Shown: one piece after another, positions 1 to 13,905 of the stretch
Position numbering within the stretch: position 1 is the stretch's first letter
Layout: the number at the start of each line of letters is the position of its first letter
Program-made: the position numbers and the translations under genes
The notes under the pieces: model-generated
Told to the model about the DNA's origin: nothing
Databases searched by the model: none
The model's input: the letters and a program-made list of their open reading frames with translations, nothing else
Source: Ostrinia nubilalis
Lineage: Eukaryota; Arthropoda; Insecta; Lepidoptera; Crambidae
DNA: 64,000 bases
NCBI RefSeq assembly: GCF_963855985.1
Contig: NC_087095.1
Coordinates: 13,526,001-13,590,000, forward strand
Direction: 5' to 3'

Positions 1-386
1 AACTTATTGATAGCAATATTGTTATCATAACCTCTTACTTACTAGTATTGTATTATATTATTTTATGCACATCGATTTTGGAGATGTTCTGTATTGTAGT
101 TGTCGCAGCCAAATTGTATTATAATATTGGACGGGTTTTGGAAATAGCTCGGCGTTCCACTTTTATGATTTACTTACTTACATTTTGCACGTAAATAAAT
201 AACATGAATCCTATGTTTACTTTCCACTCTTGACATTTAACACGTGACTTACCAAACTAACTATCTCCATGGTTACCGTCTTAGTCTATGCATGACTAGG
301 GATTGAACAACTTTTAATTGAATATTATTAACAATTCTCGATAATTATTATCGATTGAAAAATATTCGGTATTTGAATCGAAAGAT

Positions 387-1362
387 ATATCCTCTCAAGC
401 GATCTTCGGCGGGGGGAGACGTAAATCAAAAAGCTCTAAAGTGCTCTGCGGCGGCTCCCGCCGCAAATCACTTGTCCAAGTTCGGGACCTTGTCATTTAA
501 AAAATATAGTTCTGTTTCTTTCGCTCGAAAGTAATAATGCTTAAGTATGAATGTGATAGCTATATTTTCTAGGCACTATGGTTGCTTTTCAACCAAATTT
601 TTCTCAGTCTGTGTTTGAAGATGACGCGATCCGCGGTGCCCGTCTGGGTAGTGAAAAAGATGGATGTTTTTTATCGTTTAGATGCTTTGGAAGTGTCCTC
701 TCAAGCGATCTTCGGCGGGGGGAGACGTAAATCACGAAGCTCTAAAGTGCTCTGCGGCGGCTCCCGCCGCAAATCACTTGTCCAAGTTCGGGACCTTGTC
801 ATTTAAAAAATATAGTTCTGTTTCTTTCGCTCGAAAGTAATAATGCTTAAGTATGAATGTGATAGCTATATTTTCTAGGCACTATGGTTGCTTTTCAACC
901 AAATTTTTCTCAGTCTGTGTTTGAAGATGACGCGATCCGCGGTGCCCGTCTGGGTAGTGAAAAAGATGGATGTTTTTTATCGTTTAGATGCTTTGGAAGT
1001 GTGTTTTTCTTTATAAAAAACGTGTATAATGTGATTAACTTTGGAAATAAGTGTTAATATATAACATTGCTTCTAATTTTGAAGGTGAATCAAGTGCAAT
1101 CACAAAAAGTGACAAAAATGACGAATCTTTTTTTTCAAGTAAGTGTTGTACCTAAAATATATATTTGTTAGCCTTAAAAGTTACACCAAAAGACGGGTAA
1201 TTTTATCCAGATTCCAAAAATGTGACTCGATAGTATGTAACGGTAATAATGATAAGCTATTTTAGGGAAAATGCGCAACGGGATTTTTTTTTTTTTTTTC
1301 CCGCGGGAAGGGGGGGGCACTTCACGCAGTAGCGCCTTCCCGCGGCAGATCGCTTGAGGGGA
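387..1362. mobile_element. TIR-bearing nonautonomous element with tandemly duplicated left end
   Basis: The left end, CCTCTCAAGCGATCTTCGGC (391), is mirrored as CCGCGGCAGATCGCTTGAGG at 1336-1355. ATAT flanks both ends, a possible target duplication. The first 306 bases of the element (391-696) are repeated in tandem at 697-1002 with only a couple of differences seen. No transposase frame is visible. Confidence 0.65.
391..1002 (+). repeat. Direct tandem duplication, period 306 bp
   Basis: Copy A is 391-696 and copy B 697-1002. The difference I can see is AAATCAAAAAGC against AAATCACGAAGC. Each unit includes the terminal repeat of the host element. Confidence 0.9.
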
Positions 1363-4300
1363 TATTCAATTTTATCAATATCAAAATATTCAATTTTAAT
1401 AATAAAATAAATATTATTTACTACCACCTATGAAATGTTCTAAAAATTGCCTGGAGCGCTCCCCCAATCCTGGGTTTTCCCTTTCCAAGCTGAGAGGATA
1501 TCATTTTGGTTCTATCGATACATTATAAAGGTACTTAATATTTGAAATGTATTACCAATTATTGTTATAAGCATTTTGAGCGAATAAAACTTTCAATTCT
1601 ATTAGAACTTTAGACATTTCTCTCACTTTAAGCGGCATTGGATTTTTCATCGAATTTTGAAACTGTAACAGATATATTAAAGATGATCCCATATTGTTGT
1701 CATTGTCTATATCAGTGTTAAGATCACAATAAAATTCTTTTTATTTTATTCATGACCTTCGACCAGTTGGACACATTAGATAGCTTCTTGTAGTATCGTG
1801 CAATATATTTTTAACTTTTAATTAAAATCTAGTCATACTGTAGCAATTTGGACGATTTATTTTATTTACAAGATCGGTATCTTATTGTCTATGATGACCG
1901 CAGTCAACATCACTATTACATGGATTCCTAACAATGAAGTACGGCATTGCCTTGTGCCGATTTTACATAGATTTTATCGACACAAATTATGGAACTTCAT
2001 AGGATATGGAGCAGGCCACGCCCTAAAATGTCCGGATGTCGTCATAGTATTATGGAATACATATAAAATACTTTTAAAATTTCATTTTTTAATCCTCAAG
2101 TGTCCGTTACAATCTAATTAATATTTAAGTATTCAAAAAGTAAGAGATTAATTTTGATACTTTACTGCTGTGCCCAGGAATCTAAGGCGGTTTCTGACAA
2201 TGTCCTTTAATTTAAATTCTGTAACGTTAAATTGTAGATTGATGACACTCGCGGATTTAGTGTGCGAAAAAACTTGCAAGTCGCGTGAAATAAACATCAT
2301 AAAACACGTCCAAGCCTAAATATTTCCAACTAAAACTATTATGCTACTAAAACAACGCCATAATCTTTGCAACACGCGTGTCACAAAAATCGCAAACACG
2401 CATGTCACAAACTTCCAAACTCGCGAGCCATAAGCATATTTCTCTCCACTGTTCATCATATGCAACAGGCATATCCGGTTGTAAAATGGCTCGTACAGCC
2501 TCAATTTCCGCATGTCAATCAAAACTTTGTCATCGTCAAATTGAGTAAAGGTGGAGGAGCAACTTCTTTCCATGTTTAATTTCGGCACTAATGCTGTTTA
2601 ATGTCAACGACCATGCTGAAAATGAAGATATCTATGGATTTTTTTACAGAATCGTGAACGTGATCCGAAGAACTGTCCTTTTTGATGGCTAAAAAAGCTA
2701 GGTTCTATGTTTTCGGCGAGTGATTCTTCGTTGATAGGTAAGGGAATGAACGAACTATAAAGCCAGGACATCGACGCGTTCCCATTTCGCCCGGTGAGCG
2801 TTCTGGTGACCTACTTCGGGCTCGGCACGACCCAGTGAGTGACGGCACGTGAAACCGCAATACATCCTGGTAATCGGCTGGAGGTTGCTTTGGTTTGCTG
2901 TGATTCACGTGGACGCAAGATTTTATGGCTTTATTGTTTTTGGAGCTACGTCTAGAATATTAATGGTTTTTTTCAATGTTACGTGGACTCTACCTATCCT
3001 ACTAGATGTCTACTGTTTACAAACAGTGGTTACAGTAGGACTATTTGCGGGTATCTTCGAATCAAAATGACAGGTGAAATACACCATGTTTGTGGTTCCC
3101 TATTTGGCTAACACTCAGGGTAAAATAAATGAGAAAGAAAGAATATTAAGTGAATGTCCTTTAAACCTAAAATAATAACTAATTTTATGAAAGCTAATAA
3201 ATTACCTAGCACGTTAAAGTGTACCTACTCCTTTTATTTTCAAGCTACTCCTTTTATTATCACTAGTAAATAAAACTAATGAAATTAAGTAAGAAAATTT
3301 AAGATACGTTTAATATAATTTCGTATTAAACTAAATTACCATCTCCATTCGGCTCATAACTAATGCATTCTACGAGTAAAACACCGCCTTCAGTGCATTA
3401 CTCATTTATTTAGAGAGTTTACAGCAGTTAAAATTTAATTTTCAGCCGTTTAATGGCTCTATTCTAAAGTTTCAATTAAAACCCAGTCTATAGTACAGAG
3501 GTAAATATCTTGAAACCGTCTGGGTTTCAAATGAATTCTTGACTGACAGCACGGGCAAGTAATTAAAAACAAAACGAGTTAATATTTATGTCTCATATTA
3601 AAATTACGATAATATTCTGAAAATCGTAACTGATTGTGGGTAACGTAATTCCATCCACGCGGTACCAGAAATATTTTTAATATTAGGCACCTAATGTTAA
3701 ACGCTTCTTTCCAAATGTTTTTATTCAATTAATGAATACCTAACAATAGATAATAAAAAATATTATAGTAACCAACTACTGTAGTCAGTTAATTAGTTAT
3801 CAACCTTAATCCTACTTAGATTGTAGTCATGTTATAAGTTGTTTAATAATATTACTTATTGTAGTTACCCACCTACTCTATTCTACTCAGGTAACTAACT
3901 TTTTAAGCTCCTGTATAGGTATTATGTAATTTACATCATTACAAATTGTCACTTAGTAAGCAATAAATATTTTGAATTTGAATTTGAATTATTTTTTCTT
4001 CATAATCAAACAGGTAGCACAAGCACATTAATTCACTTTTTGCTGAGTCGTAGGTTTTTTGTATCACACACATTATAAGCCCTTGTAATAGGTAATTAAT
4101 TATTATATTTTTGGCCCATAATTAAATTATAATATAATTATTATATTATTAAATTATAATATTATAATTAATTATTATGTTTTTGGCCCATAATTAAATT
4201 TAATTATTGAAGCCTATTTTTCCTAGGTATAGGTATAATATTATATTCAATAGTTCTCAGTTTAAAGGTTCAACGCCTGCAATCGATAGATCTGCACTCA

Positions 4301-4821
4301 ACAGCCAAACTCAATACCAACTTTTGTCAACTTCAATAAGTTAATTACAACTTTTTAAAAGCAAATCTTGGTTTTTTCTTCTAAACGACTCCGATGTACT
4401 CTATAATAATATGGATAAAGTTCGCAAATGAAAATCCACTTCAGAATCAGAGAGCCTGTCGTGTTTTCCATTTGCATGCAATAACGCCGGGGAATTCTGT
4501 GGTTTCTCTGGATATAAAATGTTCAAATGTTGGTAAACCAGCGGAATTTGAGTGGATACATGCAGATACAGCATAACACTAAAGCTATATTAGCCTAAGC
4601 ATTTCAGGAGATGAGAATGGTTGCATCCATGTTGTTATTCATTTGTGAAATCATTTGCTTGTTTTAATAACGAATACGAGTTTGAAAGATAGATATATCA
4701 CAGAGATAGCTCTAACTACTGATATGTTTGGTGGTAAAGAAACATTACAAAGGACAGCGTACTCCCAAAAAAATTAGAAAATAATCATCAATGTTACTCA
4801 GACTTTCATTATCATCATTTC
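1363..4821. other. Intergenic, no gene recognised
   Basis: AT-rich DNA with short chance ORFs. A GC-richer patch occurs at 2760-2890. At 4080-4205 an AT-rich stretch repeats a TTTTTGGCCCATAATTAAAT block twice, about 90 bp apart. Confidence 0.5.
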
Positions 4822-5155
4822 ACAGGACGTCCACTGCTGAACATAGGCCTCCCCCAATGATTTCCACAATGGCCGGTTGGTGGCGGCCTGCATCCAGTGC
4901 CTTCCCGCTACCTTTATGAGGTCATCCAGTAAATCTCCAGAACCTTGCTGCCCCATCGGCCGTTAGTTCTGCGTACTATATGCCCTGCCCATTGCCATTT
5001 CAGCTTACTACTAATCCGTTGGGCTATGTCAGCGACTTAAGTTCGTTTACGGATCTCCTCATTTCTGATTCGATCTCGTAGAGAAACACCGAGAATAGCC
5101 CTCTCCATAGCACGCTGTACAATTTTGAGCTTATTTTTAAAAGGCCTACTCAGAT
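4822..5155 (-). mobile_element. RTE-type LINE 3' fragment (C-terminal RT ORF), degraded
   Basis: On the minus strand the frames include ERAILGVSLRDRIRNEEIRK, then QRISSKLKWQWAGH, then RTNGRWG, with frameshifts and deletions, ending near GACGTCC on the far side. I recognise this as the C-terminal end of RTE-like retrotransposon ORFs that are common in Lepidoptera. Confidence 0.75.
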
Positions 5156-7510
5156 TACTCAGACATTGGTATTCTTTTTTTGCTTACCTTAAAATAGGTA
5201 GACTTAACTACCAAGATAAAGGTAGCTAGCAGTTTTCGCGAGAAGGGGCGGAATAACGGTTCTTATCGCTCGATTTGCATCTGAGATTACCTTTAGAGCC
5301 TCCCCGAGGGAAAGTGCTGAAGTTCAATAGCGCCCTCCACTGATGTGCCTCAAGTCAAGTGTCTACAATTTTATTTGCCTCGATACTAAGTAGATGATAA
5401 TAATATTCAGAATGAAAATACTAAAACCAGGGAAAGTTCCTGAAATCTTAAATCATTAGTAAAAAACTGAAAAATTACCGATTTTGTTAGAATATTTTTT
5501 CATAATTTAGGTACAACCTACGATATATTAGTCAAAGTTTTATGAGTATTAACACTTTTTTGTGATATAAAGTGTCTTGTTTAATAAATATAGGTGTATA
5601 GAAAATAAAAAAGATTTTACATCTCATAAAGAACCATATCCTCTTAGCACTTACGAGTAGGTTAGTAGTAAGCTGGTACTTAGGAGTAAGCTGCTATTAG
5701 TAATTTTAGCATAGTAAGTATACCAATAAATAAAATTGTATAGCCACTTCAATTGATTGCACAGTACAGCTGGGACTAGTCAATAAAGAAAATTGGGTAA
5801 AGTCTCATCTGAACAAGACACGCAATTAATTTCGTAAAAGGTAAACCTATTGATCTTTCATTTATATTATATCCTATTAAAACTAACCTGGTTAAATAAA
5901 CAAATGTATAACAAGGACTTCGGTTCCTTGTGGGTTATAAAAGATTGTAGTAGTATGCAAAGTAACTCTTAATAATTTCTTTCTTTCATATGTTATCTAT
6001 CGCAATATTCAGTATGTTAGGTAACAGTCCCATTATCTGGTAATTTGGCACAAAAAAGTCTAAGGATACCTTCTTCCGAAGATGAAAGACTGTTCCAAGA
6101 AATATTATGAAGATTTAGACAAGGATAATATCCTGCGAGTCCATATAAACGAATTCAGCAAGAAAGCATTGATTAAATTCTAATTATAGTACAGTCATTA
6201 TCATAAAAGCTTCGCAAAAATTTTTATAATGAATGACGCACAATTCCGTAGGTATATTTTATTCGTGTATGGTAGTAAGTAATAAAAAAATGCGAAGGGA
6301 AAAAAAGGAAGCAATTTAAAAAAGAAGTCTTCTCACTTTTCGTGTGAGTTCTATTACTACATAATTAAGTTTTATAATTTTAGTAAATTATGTCCTGTGG
6401 TTTGATATCTTGTGCTAACTTGGTGAAATTAAATTACATTAACGCCTCAGAGATCGCCGCTGTCGGCACTTCGGCAGCTTCACGAAAATTTTGGCATATT
6501 TAAGTAAGATTAATCTACACAACTCTTGTACCTATGTGTAAACCTTATAAGTCTTCTGTTTGTCAGCTACCTTTTGAAGCCTTTGTTAAAAAAAATACAA
6601 GGAAAGAGATTGTATCCAGATCAACGTAAGCTACTACATATTTTCGTCAACAAACGACATGAATGTGAATCATTTCAAAAGGTCGGCGGATTACCTACTT
6701 TTTAAGCGTTTTTTTTTCTTGATCAAAAGACTACATTTGACTAGCCTTGTTTTCCATCAAAGCGTGTAATATCCTTCTAAAACTTCTCTATCGTCCTGAC
6801 TGTACCCGTTCAGTAAACATGCGTTACTTCTCGAGCTGGGCTTCACGGAGCACTTGATAAGATACATTACACCAGTTTGAGTGCCGATGGGTGTTTGTAC
6901 AGGCATTCGATTGGAAGTGATCGATCGTAACTGTTCCTAAGATGGAGAGGATGGCTGGGATTGAAACGGAGTTTATTGTGGGAAAAGTTCTATTATAAAA
7001 TGGGACGACTTAAAAAAATAGAGGTTTTATTTTCACTTTGTTTGTTATTTTTGTCATCTACTAACCTGCATCGATTTAATACACAGATATTTTTTTTATT
7101 TGCAACAATAAAGCATGTTAGATTTCAGTTTTTGACAACAAAAATATTTACAACAAGGAGAACTGTGTCGTATTGTCGAATAATAAAAGTAGATCTCATA
7201 ACTGCAAAAGAACTTTCAGACTTGAACCTAAAACAACTTTAAGAGATTATTCCTTTTTAAGATAAACACAAATACCTATATGCGATACCTAAACCGTTGC
7301 GATGACGAAAATATTGAAAATATTACACGCTTGAACAAATTTAACTTTCTTCCAACAGCTAGGTAACGTAGGTAAGGATTCAAATTCAATTTAGAAAACG
7401 TAATGTGACACAACCCTTTTTATTACACTTTAACTCTGCCAAACTCTATACCTTCCTTAGGCCCTCACGTGTCATATTACCCTCAATATTTTCAGATGAA
7501 CGTGTATTTT
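5156..7510. other. Intergenic, no gene recognised
   Basis: AT-rich sequence. The 93-codon open frame at 6961-7242 is low complexity and lacks recognisable motifs. Confidence 0.5.
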
Positions 7511-7928
7511 CAACCGACTTCAAAAAAGGAGGAGGTTCTCAATTCGACCCGTATGTTTTTTTTTTTTTTTTTTTTTCTATGTTTGTTACGCGATAACTCC
7601 GCCAATTATGAACCGATTTGAACAAATCTTTTTTCGGCGTATAGGTAATACCTCAAGGGTGGTCCCATTTAAATTTAATAATAGAAAAAACAACCCCCAA
7701 GGGTGGAAAATTGGGGATGAACTTTTTTATACGCAATATCTCCGCCGATTATAAATCAATTTGACTGATTATTTTTTTGTTGAATAGGTATTATCAAAAG
7801 GGTGGTTTCATGCGAATTTGAAGAAAATATTTCACCCCCAAGGGTGGAAAATTGGGGATGAACTTTTTTATACGCAATATTTTTAATTTTTAGTTTTTTT
7901 TTGTGTTCACGCATTTGAAGTCGGTTTT
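7511..7928. mobile_element. AACCGACTTC-type lepidopteran repeat with inverted ends
   Basis: It begins CAACCGACTTCAAAAAAGGA and ends with the inverted form, TTTGAAGTCGGTTT. Inside, a roughly 143-bp unit is repeated: the CCCCCAAGGGTGGAAAATTG block lies near 7692 and again near 7834. This element type is widespread in Lepidoptera. Confidence 0.75.
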
Positions 7929-8789
7929 ATTTTTTTTAAAAGTTAATTATTTGTTCCAGGGCTGACTTAGCACGTGATTTTTGGAAAGCCCGTAATTTCG
8001 TTAGCACGCGTCGGCCTGTTGTAGTCGTAACACGTTTCTGAAGATAGTTTTTGATACGAATTTATTTGACGAGATTTCATTCTCTAAATAGGTACGAGGA
8101 TCATCTTCATTTATATTTTCAGGATAGCAAAAACTCAATACACGAAAAGGACATAATTTTAGCGTTTCTTACCACAAAATTTTCCTCTATAGGTACCTAT
8201 ACATTGCAATATGAAATTGTTCGTCTGTGCTTATGCTGTGTAACGTTTCTTTTTTTTTTTTTGACAGGACAAGGCAGGTATTTAGTACAAGCAGGTAGTA
8301 AGTAGGTACTTGTATTCAAATTACCTACTTATAAGAAAAAATGTAGAGTTAGTGCAATAAGTAGGTATTCTTGTACAAATGAAATTATACCTACCTTATT
8401 CGGAATTTCAAAGCTAACTTTTATAATATTATCAAACTGATCACCGCTGAGTTTGCTTTTAAAATCGAACGTCCAAAGAAAATAAACAAAGAGATTTAGA
8501 ATCTCCGGAGTGTTTCTCGGGTCTGAGCCATAAAAAAAACGGGGAAATTTTCCTGCAACGAGTGGAAAACTGATTTTGCACTACATTTTATGCGGGTCAT
8601 GCGATGCTAGTCTATTTTGAGCTTTTAAAATTAAACCTAAGCTTGTTTACTGGGTCACTAGTAGCGTAAACATATAACTACGTGCCAGTATCTATTTCAA
8701 AGTTTTAAAGAAAAAAGAACACAGGAAACCTATTTTTGAATCAAAAAAAGAGTCGTGCTCCTGCAGTGAGAACTTAATGATGATTATAT
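7929..8789. other. Intergenic, no gene recognised
   Basis: AT-rich; nothing supported was found beyond short chance frames. Confidence 0.5.
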
Positions 8790-8960
8790 CACCAAATATT
8801 ATAGCTCGTAGAGCTGATGGCCGCTGGGGCAGGAAAGTTCTTGAGTGGCGACCACGAGCCGGAAGACGTAGCGTGGGCAGGCCTCCCACTAGGTGGACCG
8901 ACGATCTGGTGAAGGTCGCGGGAGGTGTCCAGCAGTGGACGTCTTTCGGCTGAAACTAAC
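8790..8960 (+). mobile_element. RTE-type LINE 3' fragment
   Basis: Plus-strand translation includes [19 protein letters not shown], then [20 protein letters not shown], then VQQWTSFG and a stop. An internal deletion joins VAGG directly to VQQW. It is the same family as at 4822-5155. Confidence 0.8.
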
Positions 8961-11900
8961 GATATCACCAAAACAAAACCTACAAGCATAAATTATTACG
9001 TATTGTGAATGAATAAAAAATATACGTCACATCGCAAAAAAATTTAAGTAAAAACTCAATTGAAAATAATGTTCATCTGAGACTTCAAGAGTTACGTATA
9101 AGCTTATTTCTGTTTGACTGTAAACGAGTAATGAAAGAAACATAATCTGAAACGACAGAACGTTGGAGTCGCAAACGATAAAAGTCACGAAAAAATAAAA
9201 AATAATCCTTATTCACGCTCACACAGGCGGGGCAATCTCGGAGAGCCAGTCGCTAGAACGACATGCCCTGTTACACATTGATTAACCACTTTAATCTAAA
9301 CTGAGATTAAAGGCTTTTGTACTCGACTGTCCGGCCTAAGCAACCTCAAGATAATATAAATAAACTCCTTGACGTATTCTCCTGGGATAAAATGTTGAGC
9401 GTTCTAGATTATCTAGCTCAAATTAGATTTAAAGACGGGCACAAAGAAAAACAACATTCGCTAAAATTTATTTTAGTTATTACTTTTTTGTATTTAACCT
9501 TAATTTGTGAAACTCGAGTTGGCAGAGTTTTTAGTCTAGCCGAGGTTGTTTTTGTATTTATAAATATAATTATTTAACCTCTCAGCCCCCGAGCGGTAGC
9601 CGGCTACCGCGTAACAATTGATTTATTATCTATTGTGTCTAGATTCGCGGAGTTCTTTTTCTATCGTGTGAATTGTTATAAGCAAGCCATGGTAAGGCAT
9701 ACAATATTAAATAGGAACAGACGTCAGTAAATCAAACTAAACACTGTGGTTATGTAGTTATAATAGAGTTGAGTTTGCAACAAACTTATACAGAGATCCA
9801 AAAATGTATAAGAAAAAACAATTCTCTATACAAAAAAGATTTTTGATAAAACCCTATTCAACTCAAATGGTACTTCCATTGTTGTTTTAAAAATAACCTA
9901 ATAGACCTACCTGTTACTAAAAGGCAGCCAACACACGAAAATAATTGAATAAAGTTCTCTATCGCTCACGAAGTATAAGTGCTATAAGAGATGAACTAGC
10001 TCTTTATCAGCCTCCCGCAACTCGGCTAAGCCCTTAATCTCCCCTTTGTACTACCTTAAGCACCTGTCTGCCAGAAATGCAAAACGGGAAGGCTTTATCG
10101 ACTATTTCTACCGTGGGATCTACACGCCTTGTTTGAACGCAAAGTATTGTGTACTTAAAGACGATTTTATTTACTTCAAAAGATCTACAAGATTCGAATT
10201 TTATACAGTTAAATCAATAACAAAACCATAGCCAAAATTTCGCTTAATTTCAAGTAAAGAAATTGATTTTCTTTTCAGAATTTAGCTATAAATGACAGAC
10301 TGTTGAAAAATGAATTAAGTTTTCATCTTTAATCTTAATGCTATTCAATACGACTACTCAAAATCATTCTTAAAACATTTAGGTATGTATTCAAATATTG
10401 AGAATATCGTAAAAAATAAATCAAGAAAGATATCATTTCATTTAAAAAAAAACAAGAAAGTATTTTTTCGTACTTCTTCACAATTTTATATCGACCGCTA
10501 AAACACTTTAATTTTCGTAATAAAATTCAAGGACTCAAGGACGCAATTTATGTTTATAGCTCTTTTTAAAAACACAATGAACTCAGTTGTTACATCTATT
10601 CGCACACAACTGGGCCATTCTCGTCTGTGGTTTATTATTCCTCAATCTGCGCGGGAGTGGCCAATCTACTCACAATGGCGACCGCTGAATGGATATGAGC
10701 ATTCAAAAGACCAGTTTGTTTTATACTTGTAGATATGTAAAACTGAATATACTGTTACGATGCACGGCACAGAACATAGTGATGCACGACTAGTCGAATG
10801 TTTAGAACACACTATATTTGTTCTGAGTGAAGAATTTACCATCCGACCCGAAACACTGAGCTACCCTTGGTTACAACAGGTTATAAAACTCCTATACATC
10901 GTCATTATCGAATCTTGTATTGTTGCTAGATGAAGATTTCAACATCCAACTCAAAATACTAATCGCTTACGGTTGGTTAGAACAAATAGGTCTCAAAAAT
11001 CGAGGAAACACGTAAAATACCTAAGTAAAAAACATTACCTACAGTCGTGTGAACTCGTGTGTGACTGAAGGCGACTGATCATTTGTATTACTTTACTTCG
11101 TAAGTAAAAACGAAACGACTCGAAGATTACTATTCCAAACATAGAACTAATAAAACTATTGTTCAATACAGTTGGTAACAGACGCTACGGACTACGAGAC
11201 TACGGTACTACATTCGTAGTCGCCTTGCTACGGTTTATTCTTAAACTTTTAACACTATCGCCCTTAGCGCCCGTTTATTAAAATGTTTTGTTTTACTGAA
11301 GCTAAAAGTGGATGGATGATTTAAGTAATTTATTACCTTTTATCTGTTGCATAAGACTCACAAACTATACTTTTGTTCGACCGATAGATTTGTAAAGTTT
11401 TTAATATCTGTGTGGCATCTTTAACAAAAGATTTCGTTTCATTCAAAAGTACGCTCGGTTATGTTATTTATTCAGCGAATAAATAAAATATTTTATTTTT
11501 CACATTGTTGAATAACTTTTATACGTGAAAGTTGACTAGTTTTGAATAAATATTGTATGTGCAAGCACAATATGTATACACTCGGTTGGTTGCACCCCAG
11601 AGAATTCCCTGCCAGATACTTTAATCGAGGTTAACCCCAGCAATTTTTATATTTAGTCGTATCATTTTCGACGAAACATTTGTATAACATTTTAATATTT
11701 GACTCTACTCTTTAATTCTCATCCCAATGGGAATCAATTGCAAATCAAACTAAAATGTTTTTCGTCACAATGAAGTAAGGTAAATATTAGTGATTATTTG
11801 TAGATCTTTATGTATGTACAGGATGATATTATCTGAATCTATTTAGTTTTCGAACGACTTACTATCCTGAATGAATATCAGTTAAGTATTATATCGTAAG

Positions 11901-12780
11901 TAGGATAGTAAGATAAAAATACGAGGATACCCTCGTAAACTTAAAAGTGCTTAGTAGAGTGTTGAAAGCACGACCATGAAAAAACTCTAACTGTAAGTAC
12001 TAACGAATATTTAAATCCTAATATGCCATTCCCTTAGCTAAGTCGCATTCGCAACTTGAAATAGGAATTCTACGAATTCCTAATCCCTAGGCAAGAACGT
12101 AAATAATTCAAAAGTTTCTTGGCCAACTTGGACCGGCCCGCGGGCGTAACGAGCGACTTCAATGAATTTAAATTAACTTTACAAGTTGTAAACATGTTTA
12201 CAGTTGGTGTCAAGTTAACACTAAGGCTAAGCTTCTAAAAAGCCTCTGAAATATTAATAGCTGGCTTGTTTTTCGGTGAGAAAAACGCTGAAACATTTGC
12301 TAAGCGGCCGAAGATTATCTTGAGTTACATTGCTACTTATCATGTTTTTTGTAACCTAAATGTAACTTTTTATGTTCAACCCAACTGCGAAATTAATATC
12401 ATTAGATAAGTGTTTTTCTTAATTGCCCCCTAAATCACTATAATCGGATAAGCAATTATGTACCGCCGAAGTCTGCATACTTTAATATCGCGTAAAATTT
12501 TAGGCAAATAAGTTTTATAAAAAACTTTCTGTCAGACTTTTCTGCCGCAGATGAAAAACTGGCTTGTATTCTAAGCTTCTAATATAATATCAGTTTAAGT
12601 ACATAAGCATAAACACGCAAAATTTATCCCCAACAATAAAAAACGTCACACGCGCCGCCGAAACAGCCGCGTCCCAATAAAACGGGCAAAACATAAAAAC
12701 ATCCATCTCCAAACCGCATATCCTTAGCAAAAAACCTCTTCGTTTTAAAATCAATTTCCTAGCGGCCGACGCACGCCGTA
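8961..12780. other. Intergenic, no gene recognised
   Basis: AT-rich sequence. A short palindrome, CGGTAGCCGGCTACCG, occurs near 9595. Open frames are short and without motifs. Confidence 0.5.
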
Positions 12781-12810
12781 AATCTGCGTAATTATTATTA
12801 TGTTACTTAC

Positions 12811-13010
12811 CGGTGGTTGGTTTCCCGCGCTGAAGTTTGCTGAGTTGCCGCGATACAGTCCGACTTCGAGACCAGAATGCCGCGATCTGACGTCGTACTA
12901 CACTATGGCCGCTCTCGGGAGCACGCATGCGTGGCCCCATGACGTCAATGGCTTCGTTCACAAGCATACAGGTGTTGGTCTAAGTATACCGCAGTGACCG
13001 CGTGCTCAGA
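12811..13010 (-). promoter_or_regulatory. Possible minus-strand promoter / noncoding first exon
   Basis: A CpG-rich island in AT-rich surroundings contains a CRE-type TGACGTCA at 12940-12947. On the minus strand it ends in a consensus donor, CCACCG|GTAAGTAA, with GT at 12809-12810. This resembles the first exon of a gene running left, but no downstream coding exon was found, so it is tentative. Confidence 0.3.
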
Positions 13011-13905
13011 ATCCGTGGAAACAAACTTGCAACGCAGTTCCCTCTCTCTTAGGGAGATTAAACCCTTTGTGCTCGTTGCTAATTTGCCTTTTGGAGCGCT
13101 AATTAAAAATAAGATAAATAGACCCTTCTCTACACGTTGTAACTGCTTTAGAAATTCTGCAACTTTTTACTTAGTCTTTCTTTGGATACGTAGTCACGTA
13201 GAGATAACTTGCTTTGATTATTATGACGAGCAATTTATTCTCCATCTATATTTAATTAATTAAGTTAGGCATAATTTAGTTCGAAATATTGTATTTCAGG
13301 ACTCTCCTGTATTCAATCCAGGCCTTAATCAAATTAATTAAGCTAGATTGTTGACTAAGGCTTAATATAATATCTATAAATAGAGTTCCATAGTGGAATA
13401 ATTAATATACGTCTAATCACCTCTACCAGAATAAAAATGGGGAGGAGGTCTGCCAACGAACTTGTTGAATAGAAAGCAGGAATAATAAATTCTCGCACCT
13501 ACGTCAATGTACCCTACCCATGTCCGTCCATTCATGCTTTTGAGAAAGGTAACTGCCACAGATATAGGTACGTAAGTACCTACACTTTACAAGGTACACT
13601 TTCAAACGTACGAACCAATCGAGTTTATCGAAATCAATTTGTGACTTTATATTTCTAATCTACTAGAATAATAACACTATGCAACACCAAAAAAATCACT
13701 GATACCCCGAGTGATGATTCGTATTAGGTATACTTAGTAAACAACAGAAAACAAATTCATAACTTCGTATCACGTCCCAAAACATAAATAATAGAAATCT
13801 TACTTTATTTACGTTCCGCAACATTTGGTTGAGGGTACTTATAAAATTTTATCATTGATGTGTACAAAAGTCATCAGAACATTTAGATTACTCATAAATC
13901 TACAA

